Assembly (NCBI RefSeq): GCF_030814835.1
Contig: NZ_JAUSVS010000008.1
Location: 62,001-126,000 of the forward strand
Reading direction: 5' to 3'
Length of the DNA stretch: 64,000 nucleotides
Origin: Caulobacter ginsengisoli
Lineage (GTDB): Bacteria > Pseudomonadota > Alphaproteobacteria > Caulobacterales > Caulobacteraceae
Part shown: positions 16,361-24,050 of the stretch, piece after piece
Layout of the letters: each line of letters begins with the position of its first letter
Numbering within the stretch: the first letter of the stretch is position 1
Position numbers and translations under genes: made by a program
Notes under the pieces: model-generated
What the model was told of the DNA's origin: nothing
The model's database searches: none
What the model saw: only the letters and a program-made list of their open reading frames with translations

Positions 16361-17665
16361 TCACCCGGCCACTACCCGCACCCGCAGGGTTCCGTCGATC
16401 GCCGCCCGCCATTCCGCCGCCACCATGGCCTCGTCGGCGAACCGCGGCCAGTCGGCCACCGCGTCGGCCACCTCGCGCACGATCCGCGCCGCCGTGGCCC
16501 GGTTCAGCGACGCGGTGCGGGCGGTTTCGATGAAGTCGGCCGCCTCGAAGTCGGCGCACTTGCCGTTCATCGACATCTGGTGGTGCGAGGTCCACAGCCC
16601 GGCGGGGTTGTGGCTCCAGGCCATGTCGAAGGCCGGCGACAGGCGCCAGGCGCCGGAGCGGTCCATCAGGAAGGCGATGTTCTTGACGTGATCGCCCTGG
16701 TTACGGGCCAGCACATTGAACACCATGCGCCGGTACTGCTCCTCCAGCGCCTCCATCCCCAGGCCCAGCCGGCGCATGATCTGCAGGGTCTGCTCATAGC
16801 TGTGGGCGCCCGGATCGTTGAAATCCAGATGGGCCAGGGCGGCCAGAGACTGCATGTGCAGCTTGCCGCCGCCCTCCAGCCGGTCGAAGCGCCTGACCAT
16901 GAAGTGCCGCCGCCCGCCCTCCTCCAGCAGGCGGCAGGGCGGCATGTCGATGCCGGCCGCGCGCGCCATGCGGGCATAGGCGTATTCCACCGCGCCATAG
17001 CCCCGCGGATCGGCCAGCGCCTTGTCGCGATTGCCCTCGACCCCGTCGAGTTTCAGCAGCCAGTATTCGAAACCCTCCCCGGCGGCGACCTGACCCGACC
17101 GCAGGGCCTGGGTGGCCGGGTTCCAGGCGACCACCGCCTTGGCCCGCGCGCCGCCGGCGCAGTCGCCGACCTTCAGCAGCTCGCCCAGCCCGGCGGCGTC
17201 CGCGCCCTCCCCGGCCCCCGGCTGTCGCCTCTGGGTCAGCACCCGCGAGGCCTGTTCGACCAGGACGTCGACCCGGATCGGGGTGGCCTGGCGGGGTCGC
17301 TGGCCCAGCGCCGGGCCGAACTCCAGCGCCCCCATGCCCCGCGCCCCGGCATAGCGAAGCCGCTCGACGGCGTTAAAGCCGCCCGCCGTCCGGCCCTGGC
17401 TGGCCAACCAGGCGTTGACCAGGGTGGTCCCATAGCGGTCGGGCAGGCTGTCGGCCAGCAGGCCGGGCAGGCCATGGAAGCTGGCCATCGGCAGTTCGGG
17501 GAAGCGCCGGACCCGCACGCCCAGCGGCATGGCCAGCGGCGACAGCTGGATGCCGCTCTCAAGGAATTCCGGCGCGTACTGGAAGGCGGCGTGGCGCGCC
17601 CCGGCGGCCAGCGACACCGCCCCGATCCGCGATCCCCACAGCCGCACCTCCGCTTCGGTGCTCAT
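16361..17665 (-). CDS. hipA: HipA-type serine/threonine kinase toxin
   Basis: A 434-residue type II toxin kinase. The N-terminal HipA N1 region (VRLWGSRIGAV) is followed by the kinase: a Gly-rich loop GGARAKAVV, lysine in YWLLKLDG, catalytic NQGDHVKN with Asp near 325, and SPAFDMAW with metal-binding Asp near 347. The active site looks intact. E. coli HipA phosphorylates GltX and induces persistence; the target here is unknown. The start overlaps the hipB stop as ATGA, so translation is coupled. Confidence 0.92.
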   Translation of the reverse strand: MSTEAEVRLWGSRIGAVSLAAGARHAAFQYAPEFLESGIQLSPLAMPLGVRVRRFPELPMASFHGLPGLLADSLPDRYGTTLVNAWLASQGRTAGGFNAVERLRYAGARGMGALEFGPALGQRPRQATPIRVDVLVEQASRVLTQRRQPGAGEGADAAGLGELLKVGDCAGGARAKAVVAWNPATQALRSGQVAAGEGFEYWLLKLDGVEGNRDKALADPRGYGAVEYAYARMARAAGIDMPPCRLLEEGGRRHFMVRRFDRLEGGGKLHMQSLAALAHLDFNDPGAHSYEQTLQIMRRLGLGMEALEEQYRRMVFNVLARNQGDHVKNIAFLMDRSGAWRLSPAFDMAWSHNPAGLWTSHHQMSMNGKCADFEAADFIETARTASLNRATAARIVREVADAVADWPRFADEAMVAAEWRAAIDGTLRVRVVAG

Positions 17666-18009
17666 CCCTCATCGGCCCAGCGCCAGGCGGCAGGCTTGAC
17701 CGTCGCCGGCGCGCCGCTGGCCCGCCGCCGCTCGCGGCCTCGGCGCTCGACCAGGGCGATCGGACTGGGGAGGGCGGCGGGCAGCATGGCTTCCAGCGAT
17801 TCGATGCGGCCCAGAGCCCGCAGCACCCGGACCAGATTGGCCGCTTGGCTGGACTCGCCCGCCTCGATCCGCGCCAGGGTGCGCTCGGAGACCCCGGCCG
17901 AACGGGCCAGCTGCGCCTGGGTGACATTGCGATCCAGCCGCGCCCGCGTCAGCCGCTCGCCCAGCTCGGCCAGCACCGCCTGGTCGGTCAGATTGGATTC
18001 GAATTTCAT
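17662..18009 (-). CDS. hipB: HipB-type XRE antitoxin and autorepressor
   Basis: A 115-residue XRE-family protein. The helix-turn-helix is TQAQLARSAGVSERTLARIE (about 30-49), followed by a short dimer region and a basic, probably flexible tail (RRGRERRRASGAPATVK). In the known family HipB binds HipA and represses the operon. The stop overlaps the hipA start by 4 nt. The start at 18009 leads straight into an AT-rich upstream region with dyads that could be its operators. Confidence 0.9.
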   Translation of the reverse strand: MKFESNLTDQAVLAELGERLTRARLDRNVTQAQLARSAGVSERTLARIEAGESSQAANLVRVLRALGRIESLEAMLPAALPSPIALVERRGRERRRASGAPATVKPAAWRWADEG

Positions 18010-18302
18010 AAAGAGACACCTTTGTCCGGTTACTCGTCGTCGAAACAGTATAGATGTCAGATTTGGCTTGTTATAAATTGACGATAACCAGACATTATTT
18101 ACTTGTATCAGCTATTTACGCGTATAAATAGACAAATTTGGCAGATATTGCTGGGTTTAATGAGCTCGACGCGGGCGCCGGCGGAGGGCCCGCTGTCGCG
18201 CACAGCGCCCCGCCTACCCGCCCTGTGGTTGGCTCTGGGAGCCACAGCGGCGGCAAGGGCGCGCCCATCGGCGAAGGTTAGGAAATTCAAACCCTTAAAC
18301 CC
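18010..18302. other. AT-rich intergenic region upstream of hipBA
   Basis: About 150 bases here (18020-18170) are far more AT-rich than anything else in the window. Two dyads stand out: GTTAT-N9-ATAAC at 18070-18088, and TATTTA-N6-TAAATA at 18113-18130 with TACGCGTA at its centre. TATTTAC also occurs twice. The spacing of the first dyad resembles the TATCC-N8-GGATA form known for E. coli HipB operators. No gene is visible. Confidence 0.5.
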
Positions 18303-19550
18303 CTACCGCCCAAACACCCCCACCAGCTCGACATGCGGGCTCCACAAAAACTGGTCGACCGGCAGCACCCGCTCGAGCACGAATCCCGCATCCGTCAGGA
18401 TCCGCGCATCCCGGGCGAAAGTCGCCGGGTTGCACGACACGCCCACCACCTTCGAAGCCTTCGACGCGGCGATCTCCCGGGTCTGCTCCAGCGCGCCGGC
18501 CCGGGGCGGGTCGAAGACCACCGCGTCGATCTTGGCCAGCTCACGGGACAGCACCGGGCGGCGGACCAGGTCGCGGGCCTCGGCGGTGATGGCTTTGAGG
18601 CCCGGCGCCGTGGCGATGCCGGCCTTCAGGGCGGCGATGGCCCCCTCGGCGGAGTCGGCGGCCAGGACCGGGGCGACGGCGGCCAGGCGGAAGGTGAAGG
18701 TCCCCACCCCGCAATAGAGGTCGGCGATGCGGTGGGCGCCGGCCACGGCCTGGGCGGCGAAATCGGCCATGGCGGCTTCGGCCTGGGGAACGGCCTGCAG
18801 GAAGGCGCCCGGCGGCAGGGCGACCAGGGCCGGACCCAGGCGCACGGTCGGCTGGCGGGCCAGATAGACCATCTCGCCGCCCAGGGTGACCCGGGCCATG
18901 TCGGCGGCCTGGGCGGCCTCGGCGGCCCGCATCCGGGCGTCGGCCGAGAGGCCGCCGCTCTTGCGTTCGACCCCGCTGACCTCGACGTCCAGGCCGGTCC
19001 GGGTCCAGGTGATGTGCAGGGTGGGCGCCGACTTGGGGTGCTCCAGGAACGGGGCGGCCAGGCGCGCCAGGGCCGGCAGCGCCGCCACCAGACGCGGGTC
19101 GGACACCGGGCAGACGGCGATTTCGACCAGGCCCCAGGAGCGGCGGCCCTTGAATCCCAGCCTGGCCGGTCCGTGCAGGCCTCTGCCCGGCCGGGCGTGC
19201 AGCGCCCAGCGGCGGCGCGAGCCCGGCGGGGCGGCGAAAACCGGCAGCATCTCAGTCTCGATCCGTTCGCGGGCCAGGGCCTGGACGATCTGGTCGGACT
19301 TCCAGGCCAGGTAGGGCTCGGCGGCCCAGTGCTGCAGGGCGCAACCGCCGCAGGCGCCGAAATGCGGACAGGGCGGCTCGACCCGGTCGGGCGAGGCGCG
19401 GAGCACTTCCTGCAGTGTGGCGCGGTCGCCTTCGCCCCGCACACGGACCTGTTCCCCAGGCAAGGTCAGCGGCGCGAAAATGGGGCCCGGCGCCATGCCG
19501 TCCCCCTGTGCGCCGACCCGGTCGATCTCGACCACAACCTCGCCGTTCAA
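18303..19550 (-). CDS. Class I SAM-dependent RNA methyltransferase of the RlmD/RlmC/TrmA (m5U) family
   Basis: The 415-residue enzyme has an N-terminal TRAM domain (VVVEIDRVGAQGDGMA), cysteines for a 4Fe-4S cluster (CPHFGACGGC, Cys 61, 67 and 70, plus a later VCPVSDP), a SAM-binding DLYCGVGTFT and the catalytic VSCNPATFARD. It would make 5-methyluridine in rRNA or tRNA; which one cannot be told. The start is TTG at 19550, supported by a perfect AGGAGG 6 nt upstream (19557-19562). Confidence 0.92.
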   Translation of the reverse strand: MNGEVVVEIDRVGAQGDGMAPGPIFAPLTLPGEQVRVRGEGDRATLQEVLRASPDRVEPPCPHFGACGGCALQHWAAEPYLAWKSDQIVQALARERIETEMLPVFAAPPGSRRRWALHARPGRGLHGPARLGFKGRRSWGLVEIAVCPVSDPRLVAALPALARLAAPFLEHPKSAPTLHITWTRTGLDVEVSGVERKSGGLSADARMRAAEAAQAADMARVTLGGEMVYLARQPTVRLGPALVALPPGAFLQAVPQAEAAMADFAAQAVAGAHRIADLYCGVGTFTFRLAAVAPVLAADSAEGAIAALKAGIATAPGLKAITAEARDLVRRPVLSRELAKIDAVVFDPPRAGALEQTREIAASKASKVVGVSCNPATFARDARILTDAGFVLERVLPVDQFLWSPHVELVGVFGR

Positions 19551-19556
19551 AGTCGG

Positions 19557-19562
19557 CCTCCT
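19557..19562 (-). promoter_or_regulatory. Shine-Dalgarno AGGAGG that fixes a TTG start
   Basis: A consensus AGGAGG lies 6 nt upstream of the TTG at 19550. No ATG or GTG is better placed, so this site decides the start of the RNA methyltransferase. Confidence 0.7.
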
Positions 19563-19739
19563 GACTTAACGAAGGAACCCAAACGGCTCCGACCCATTAA
19601 ATGCGGCGCATAGCTCGGGGCGCTGTTCCCGGATTTCCTCGAGATGTCGGAGCCGTTCAAACCCCGTTCAGGTTGGACCCGCCATCTTATCACCACCGAC
19701 AGGGTCTAGGCCCTGCGGTCAAGTCAAGGAGTTGGTCGC

Positions 19740-20162
19740 ATGAAGACCCTTATCGCTCTCGCCACCAGCGCCGCCATGGCGGTTTCGCTGTTCTCCGTGC
19801 CGGACATCGCCTCGGCGCAGTCGTCGCGGTCCTATGGCACCGGCAGCCCCTGCGCGGCCAAGAAGGACACCAAGGGCAAGCAAGGCCTGGTGACCGGCGC
19901 CATCATCGGCGGCGTGCTGGGTTCGGCCGTCGCCGGCCGCGGCAACAAGACCGAAGGCGCCCTGCTGGGCGGCACGGTCGGCGCGGTCGCCGGCAATTCC
20001 ATCGGCCGTCACAAGGTCAGCTGCGCCAGCTATCCGCGCCGGCTGTCCGCCACCCGCCGGGCCAACTGCCGCTGGGTGACCGAATACTACGGCGGCCGTA
20101 ACCATGGTTTCGAAGTTTGCCGCGGGCGCGATGGCGTCTGGCGGCCCTCCGGCCGGGCCTAA
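19740..20162 (+). CDS. Secreted glycine-zipper 2TM protein (copy 1)
   Basis: A 140-residue protein with a signal peptide ending near IASAQ, then a glycine-zipper hairpin (TGAIIGGVLGSAVAG, then ALLGGTVGAVAGNSIG) typical of the 17-kDa surface antigen / glycine-zipper 2TM family. Cys-containing flanks (SPCAAK, VSCASYP, ANCRW, VCRGRDG) may form disulfides. It is probably an envelope protein inserting into or lining the outer membrane. AAGGAG precedes the ATG. A paralogue follows 68 nt downstream. Confidence 0.85.
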   Translation: MKTLIALATSAAMAVSLFSVPDIASAQSSRSYGTGSPCAAKKDTKGKQGLVTGAIIGGVLGSAVAGRGNKTEGALLGGTVGAVAGNSIGRHKVSCASYPRRLSATRRANCRWVTEYYGGRNHGFEVCRGRDGVWRPSGRA

Positions 20163-20185
20163 ACCCCGCCGGAAGTGAACAAGGC

Positions 20186-20208
20186 GGCCGGGCGTCGGGC
20201 CCGGCCGT
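20186..20208 (+). other. Intercistronic hairpin between the glycine-zipper genes
   Basis: CGGCCGGGC/GCCCGGCCG form a 9-bp GC stem around GTCGG, with no U-run. It lies in the 68-nt gap of the gene pair and may stabilise or process the upstream message. Confidence 0.4.
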
Positions 20209-20230
20209 CAACCACTGACGGGAGTAGTCC

Positions 20231-20833
20231 ATGCGTATCCGCACCACCCTCGCCCTGGCCCTCAGCTCGGCCGTCGCCCTCGCGGCGGCCGTTCCCGTGA
20301 CGGCCTATGCCCAAACCTACTCGGGTGGCCCCGCGCCGGCCCCCGCCTATTCGGGCGGCTATGCCGGCGGGACCTATTACGACCCCTGCCTGCGTGATCG
20401 CCGGCAGCGTGGGACGGGCGGGGCTCTGCTGGGGGCCGGCATCGGCGCCCTGGCCGGCAACGGCATCGCCAGCCGCGGCGCCAAGACCGAGGGCGCGGTG
20501 CTGGGCGGACTGCTCGGCGCGGTGATCGGCGGCAATGTCGGCGCCAAGACCGCCGCCTGCGCGCCGCAAGGCTATCCGCAGCAAGGCGTTTACGGCGCGC
20601 CGCCGGTCCAGAGCTATAACGACCGCGACGGTGGCTACGCCCCGGCCTACGACCCGCGCTATGACGGCTATGGCGACGAGCCCTATCCGGCGCCCCAGCC
20701 TGTGGCCCGGGGCCCGGTCGGCGAGGACTGCACCCTGGCCGAAAGCCCCATCTACCTGCCCGACGGCAGCGTCCAGAAGCGCTTCGTGCGCGTCTGCCGC
20801 GGCTCGGACGGCCGCTATGTCGTGGTCGACTGA
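20231..20833 (+). CDS. Secreted glycine-zipper 2TM protein (copy 2)
   Basis: A 200-residue paralogue of the preceding gene. It has a signal peptide (ALALSSAVALAAAVPVTAYAQ), then a glycine zipper (GGALLGAGIGALAGNGIAS and AVLGGLLGAVIGGNVGA), a Tyr/Gly/Pro-rich linker and a Cys-containing end (EDCTLAESP, VRVCRGSDGRYVV). The ending CRG-DG is shared with copy 1. An envelope location is likely. A GGGAG site precedes the ATG. The pair ends at a strong terminator. Confidence 0.85.
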   Translation: MRIRTTLALALSSAVALAAAVPVTAYAQTYSGGPAPAPAYSGGYAGGTYYDPCLRDRRQRGTGGALLGAGIGALAGNGIASRGAKTEGAVLGGLLGAVIGGNVGAKTAACAPQGYPQQGVYGAPPVQSYNDRDGGYAPAYDPRYDGYGDEPYPAPQPVARGPVGEDCTLAESPIYLPDGSVQKRFVRVCRGSDGRYVVVD

Positions 20834-20862
20834 CGCCACCTGCCGGCTTTAGCTGACCGAGA

Positions 20863-20892
20863 GGCCGCCCGTCCCCAGCGGGCGGCCTTTTT
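20863..20892 (+). terminator. Rho-independent terminator
   Basis: GGCCGCCCG/CGGGCGGCC form a perfect 9-bp stem around TCCCCAG, followed by TTTTT. It lies 30 nt after the second glycine-zipper gene and just before the convergent tlyA stop. Confidence 0.9.
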
Positions 20893-20901
20893 CGTTTGCC
20901 G

Positions 20902-21633
20902 TCACGCCCGGCGGGCCCAGAGCAGATATTCCAGATTGCCGTCCCCGCCGGCGATAGGGCTGTCGGCGGTTTGCAGCACCCGCCAGCCCTGGGTCTCCAG
21001 CCAGCCGCCGACCGCCTCCAGCGCCGCCAGCCGCGCCGCCGGGTCCTTGACCAGGCCGCCCTTCCCCACCCGCTCGGGCCCCACCTCGAACTGCGGCTTG
21101 ACCAGGGCGACCAGGTCCGCGCCAGGCCCCGCCAGGGCCAGGGCGGCCGGCAGGGTCTTGGCCAGGCCGATGAAGCTGACATCCGTGACGATCAGGTCCG
21201 GCGCGGTGTCGATCAGCGCTGTGTCCAGGGCGCGGGCGTCGACGCCGGAAAGGTCGACGACCCGCGGATCGGCCCGCACCCGCTCATGCAGCTGGCCCCG
21301 GCCGACGTCCACCGCATAGACCCTGGCCGCGCCCCGGCTCAGGCACACCTCGCTGAACCCGCCGGTCGAGGCGCCGACATCCAGCACCGTGCGGCCCTCG
21401 ACCGCAACCGGCCAGAGCGCCAGGGCGTGGGCCAGCTTCAGCGCCCCGCGCCCGACCCAGGGATGGGCCGCCGTCGCCTCCAACACGGCGTCGGACGCCA
21501 CCGCCTCGGATGGCTTGCCCACCCGCCGCCCCGCCGCCATCACCAGCCCGGCGGCGATCGCCTCGCGGGCCTTGGCGCGGCTGTCGAACAGGCCGCGTTC
21601 CACCAGCAGGACGTCGATGCGTTTGCGCTCCAT
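20902..21633 (-). CDS. tlyA: TlyA family rRNA 2'-O-methyltransferase / hemolysin-like protein
   Basis: A 243-residue protein. An S4 RNA-binding domain (KRIDVLLVERGLFDSRAKAREAI, about 1-60) is followed by an FtsJ-like methyltransferase with DVGASTGGFSEV (SAM), VTDVSFIGL and LVKPQFEVG. In other bacteria TlyA methylates ribose in 16S and 23S rRNA; hemolysin is a historical name. I start at the ATG at 21633, which gives the family length. It is divergent from the amidase gene. Confidence 0.93.
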   Translation of the reverse strand: MERKRIDVLLVERGLFDSRAKAREAIAAGLVMAAGRRVGKPSEAVASDAVLEATAAHPWVGRGALKLAHALALWPVAVEGRTVLDVGASTGGFSEVCLSRGAARVYAVDVGRGQLHERVRADPRVVDLSGVDARALDTALIDTAPDLIVTDVSFIGLAKTLPAALALAGPGADLVALVKPQFEVGPERVGKGGLVKDPAARLAALEAVGGWLETQGWRVLQTADSPIAGGDGNLEYLLWARRA

Positions 21634-21687
21634 GCCCCCGCTATAGCGCCTTGGCGTTGCCAGCCGAAATGATCCGGTCCAACCTTG

Positions 21688-21706
21688 GCTGCGTAGGAGA
21701 CGCAGC
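21688..21706. promoter_or_regulatory. 7-bp dyad in the tlyA/amidase divergent region
   Basis: GCTGCGT/ACGCAGC is a perfect inverted repeat with a 5-nt spacer, 31 nt before the amidase start. It could be an operator or a leader hairpin. Confidence 0.3.
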
Positions 21707-21736
21707 AAGACGTCCCTCTGGGGGAGGCAAACCGAC

Positions 21737-23218
21737 ATGACCGACATCACCCGCCGCGCCGTGATGGCCAGCGGCGCCGCCCTGGCCGCCGCGACGCCCG
21801 CCCTGGCCAAGCCTAATGCCACGCCGGCCGCCGGGCCGTGGATCGGCGACGCCACCGACCTGGCCGCCCAGATCCGCTCCGGCAAGATCAGCGCCGTCGA
21901 GGCCGTCGAGACCGCCATCCGCAACGCCGAGGCGCTGCAGCCAAAACTCAACTTCATCGTCAATTCCTGCTTCGACCGGGCGCTCGACGCGGCGAAGAAG
22001 GGCGGTCAGACCGGGCCGTTCGCGGGCGTGCCCTTCCTGATCAAGGACCTGCACGACTATGCCGGCCTGCCCACCCGCAGCGGTTCGCGCTCGGGCTACA
22101 ACGCCGCGCCGGCCGCCAAGTCCGAGCCGCTGGTCGAGGCCTATGAGCGGGCGGGTTTCATCGTCATCGGCAAGTCGGCCTCGCCGGAGTTCGGCTACCT
22201 GCCGACCACCGAACCCCTGGCCTTTGGGCCGACCCACAATCCCTGGAATCCCGGCCGCTCGAGCGGCGGTTCCTCGGGCGGGGCGGCGGCGGCCGTGGCC
22301 TCCGGCGTCATCCCCATCGCCCACGCCAGCGACGGCGGCGGCTCAATCCGCATTCCGGCTTCGTGCTGCGGCCTGTTTGGGCTCAAGCCCTCGCGCGGGC
22401 GGATGATCGGGGCCAAGACCGAGTTCGACGTGACCGACATCAGCGTCCAGCACGCCGAGACCCGCACGGTCCGCGACTCGGCCCTGCTGTTCGCGGCCAC
22501 CGAAAACCCCAGCGGGCCTCTCGCCCCCATCGGCCCGGTGCTGGGCCCGTCCAAGCGCAGGCTGAAGGTCGGTATGATCCTGAAGACCGTCGGCGGCGAG
22601 GATCCGGACGAGGCGGTGGCGGCCGCCTTCTACGACACCGCCAAGCTGCTCAAGGCGATGGGCCATGGGGTCAAGGCGGCGGCCTGGCCGGTGACCGGCG
22701 CCTTTACCCAGGACTTCCTCACCCTGTGGGCGGCCGGCGCGGCGGCGGACGCCGCCGCCGTCTCGAAGGCGGCCGGAAGGCCCGCCGACGAAACCCTGAT
22801 GGAGCCCTTCTCGCTGGCCATGGCCCAGATGGTCGCCAAGGCGCCGCCGGGCACGGTCGAGGCCGCCATCGGCCGGCTGACCCAGGTGGTCGCCGACTTC
22901 GACAAATGGATCAGCCAGTACGACGTCGTCGTCTCGCCGGTGCTGGCCAAGCCGCCGGTTCCGCTGGGCTATGTGTCAGGGGATGTGAAGTTCGAGGAGC
23001 TGTCGGCGCGCCTGACCCACTATGTGGGCTACACGCCGCTGGAAAACGTCGCCGGCGCCCCGGCGATGAGCGTGCCCCTGCACTGGACGGCGGACGGCCT
23101 GCCGGTCGGCGTGCACTTCATCGCCCGGCGCGGCCAGGAGCGGACCCTGTTCGAACTGGCCTACGCGCTCGAGGCGGCGCAGCCCTGGGCTCACAGGAAG
23201 CCGCCGATCTCCGTCTAG
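21737..23218 (+). CDS. Exported amidase-signature hydrolase
   Basis: A 493-residue member of the amidase signature family, which cleaves C-N bonds through a Ser-cisSer-Lys triad. Lys is in FLIKDLHD (about 103), the GRSSGGSSGG segment is at 173-182, and the nucleophile Ser near 203 is in GGGSIRIP. A Tat-type leader (TRRAVMASGAALAAATPALA) predicts a periplasmic enzyme. It resembles 6-aminohexanoate-cyclic-dimer hydrolase and related amidases, but substrates vary widely. GGGGGAGG stands upstream of the ATG. Confidence 0.9.
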   Translation: MTDITRRAVMASGAALAAATPALAKPNATPAAGPWIGDATDLAAQIRSGKISAVEAVETAIRNAEALQPKLNFIVNSCFDRALDAAKKGGQTGPFAGVPFLIKDLHDYAGLPTRSGSRSGYNAAPAAKSEPLVEAYERAGFIVIGKSASPEFGYLPTTEPLAFGPTHNPWNPGRSSGGSSGGAAAAVASGVIPIAHASDGGGSIRIPASCCGLFGLKPSRGRMIGAKTEFDVTDISVQHAETRTVRDSALLFAATENPSGPLAPIGPVLGPSKRRLKVGMILKTVGGEDPDEAVAAAFYDTAKLLKAMGHGVKAAAWPVTGAFTQDFLTLWAAGAAADAAAVSKAAGRPADETLMEPFSLAMAQMVAKAPPGTVEAAIGRLTQVVADFDKWISQYDVVVSPVLAKPPVPLGYVSGDVKFEELSARLTHYVGYTPLENVAGAPAMSVPLHWTADGLPVGVHFIARRGQERTLFELAYALEAAQPWAHRKPPISV

Positions 23219-23239
23219 GCCCAGAGCCCGGACGGGAGA

Positions 23240-23518
23240 CTAGCGGCGCTTGAACTGCTGGCCGCCCCGCATCGGGCCGGCATAGGGGCGCGCGCCCTCG
23301 GTCTTGTGGCGGAAGGTGATGCGACCCCTGTCGAGGTCATAGGGCGTCATCTCGACCGTCACCCGGTCACCGACCAGGGCGCGGATCTTGTTCCGCTTCA
23401 TACGGCCGGCCGTGTAGGCCAGGACCATATGGTCGTTGTCCAGCTTGACCCGGAAGCGCCCCTCAGGGAGCAGCTCGGTGATCAGGCCTTCGAACTCGAT
23501 GAATTCTTCTTTGGCCAA
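23240..23518 (-). CDS. infA: Translation initiation factor IF-1-like protein with C-terminal basic extension
   Basis: A 92-residue S1/OB-fold protein: [42 protein letters not shown] and [15 protein letters not shown] match IF-1, which binds the 30S A site. Canonical IF-1 has about 72 residues and ends near YRFK. This one adds about 20 ([20 protein letters not shown]) and is divergent, so it may be a second IF-1. The start is TTG at 23518 with GGAG 6 nt upstream. A strong hairpin lies in the leader, and the cold shock gene is upstream. Confidence 0.88.
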   Translation of the reverse strand: MAKEEFIEFEGLITELLPEGRFRVKLDNDHMVLAYTAGRMKRNKIRALVGDRVTVEMTPYDLDRGRITFRHKTEGARPYAGPMRGGQQFKRR

Positions 23519-23538
23519 ACTTATCTCCAGGAAAGGCA

Positions 23539-23572
23539 ACGCGCGCCGCAGCCATAGGGCTGCGACGCGCGC
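23539..23572 (-). promoter_or_regulatory. Long GC hairpin in the leader of the IF-1-like gene
   Basis: On the minus-strand RNA the arms at 23540-23553 and 23558-23571 pair over 14 bp (one G-U pair) around a 4-nt loop. It ends about 20 nt upstream of the TTG start. There is no U-run, so termination is unlikely to be its only role. Because a cold shock gene precedes it, a temperature- or factor-dependent switch is conceivable (inference). Confidence 0.5.
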
Positions 23573-23611
23573 ACCATAATACGGTGGTCCGTGACGGCCA
23601 CCAAGGTCTCT

Positions 23612-23821
23612 TTAGGCGTGGCGCAGTTGGCCCGCGGATTCCTTGCCCGAGCGACGATCGCGCTCGAGTTCGTAGCCGACCTTCTGACCTTCGGCGAGCG
23701 AGCCGAGGCCCGCGCGCTCGACGGCGGAAACGTGCACGAAGACGTCCTTGCCGCCGTCATCCGGTTGGATGAAGCCATAACCCTTGGTGGTGTTGAACCA
23801 TTTGACAGTGCCGGTAGCCAT
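23612..23821 (-). CDS. Cold shock domain protein
   Basis: A 69-residue CspA-family protein. [20 protein letters not shown] carries RNP1 (KGYGFI), and [13 protein letters not shown] carries RNP2 (VFVHV). It binds single-stranded RNA or DNA and acts as an RNA chaperone. GGAGAGG precedes the ATG at 23821. The 229-nt gap upstream to the divergent gene leaves room for a long structured leader, as in known cold shock genes. The IF-1-like gene follows 93 nt downstream. Confidence 0.94.
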   Translation of the reverse strand: MATGTVKWFNTTKGYGFIQPDDGGKDVFVHVSAVERAGLGSLAEGQKVGYELERDRRSGKESAGQLRHA

Positions 23822-24050
23822 TTCAGCCTCTCCGTTTAGGTGTCCCGCCGGAACGGCTCCGGGCGGGTATCGAGGTCTGAAAGGCGTCTTGTAGATCCGC
23901 GCGCAGACGGGGCGGAAACTTGCAGAGCGTTGCGCGTCAGAATTCGATGGCAAGCTAGGTAAGGGCTTGAACGCAATCTGTCCAGTAGCAGCGACCGTTG
24001 TTGAGGGCCGTTTGACGTGTCAGTCTCCACCCAAGCAGGGGGAGGCTCAT

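Noticed and set aside
15488..18076. An 862-codon open frame on the plus strand across the DUF1206 gene and hipBA
   Set aside because: Its protein is Arg/Pro/Gly-rich with no family text. It is a GC-bias shadow of the DUF1206 gene and of hipA and hipB on the other strand.
19572..19600. A possible second EcfG promoter (GGAACCC... upstream of the glycine-zipper gene)
   Set aside because: At the required spacing the -10 reads CATT, not CGTT, and the distance to the gene is long.
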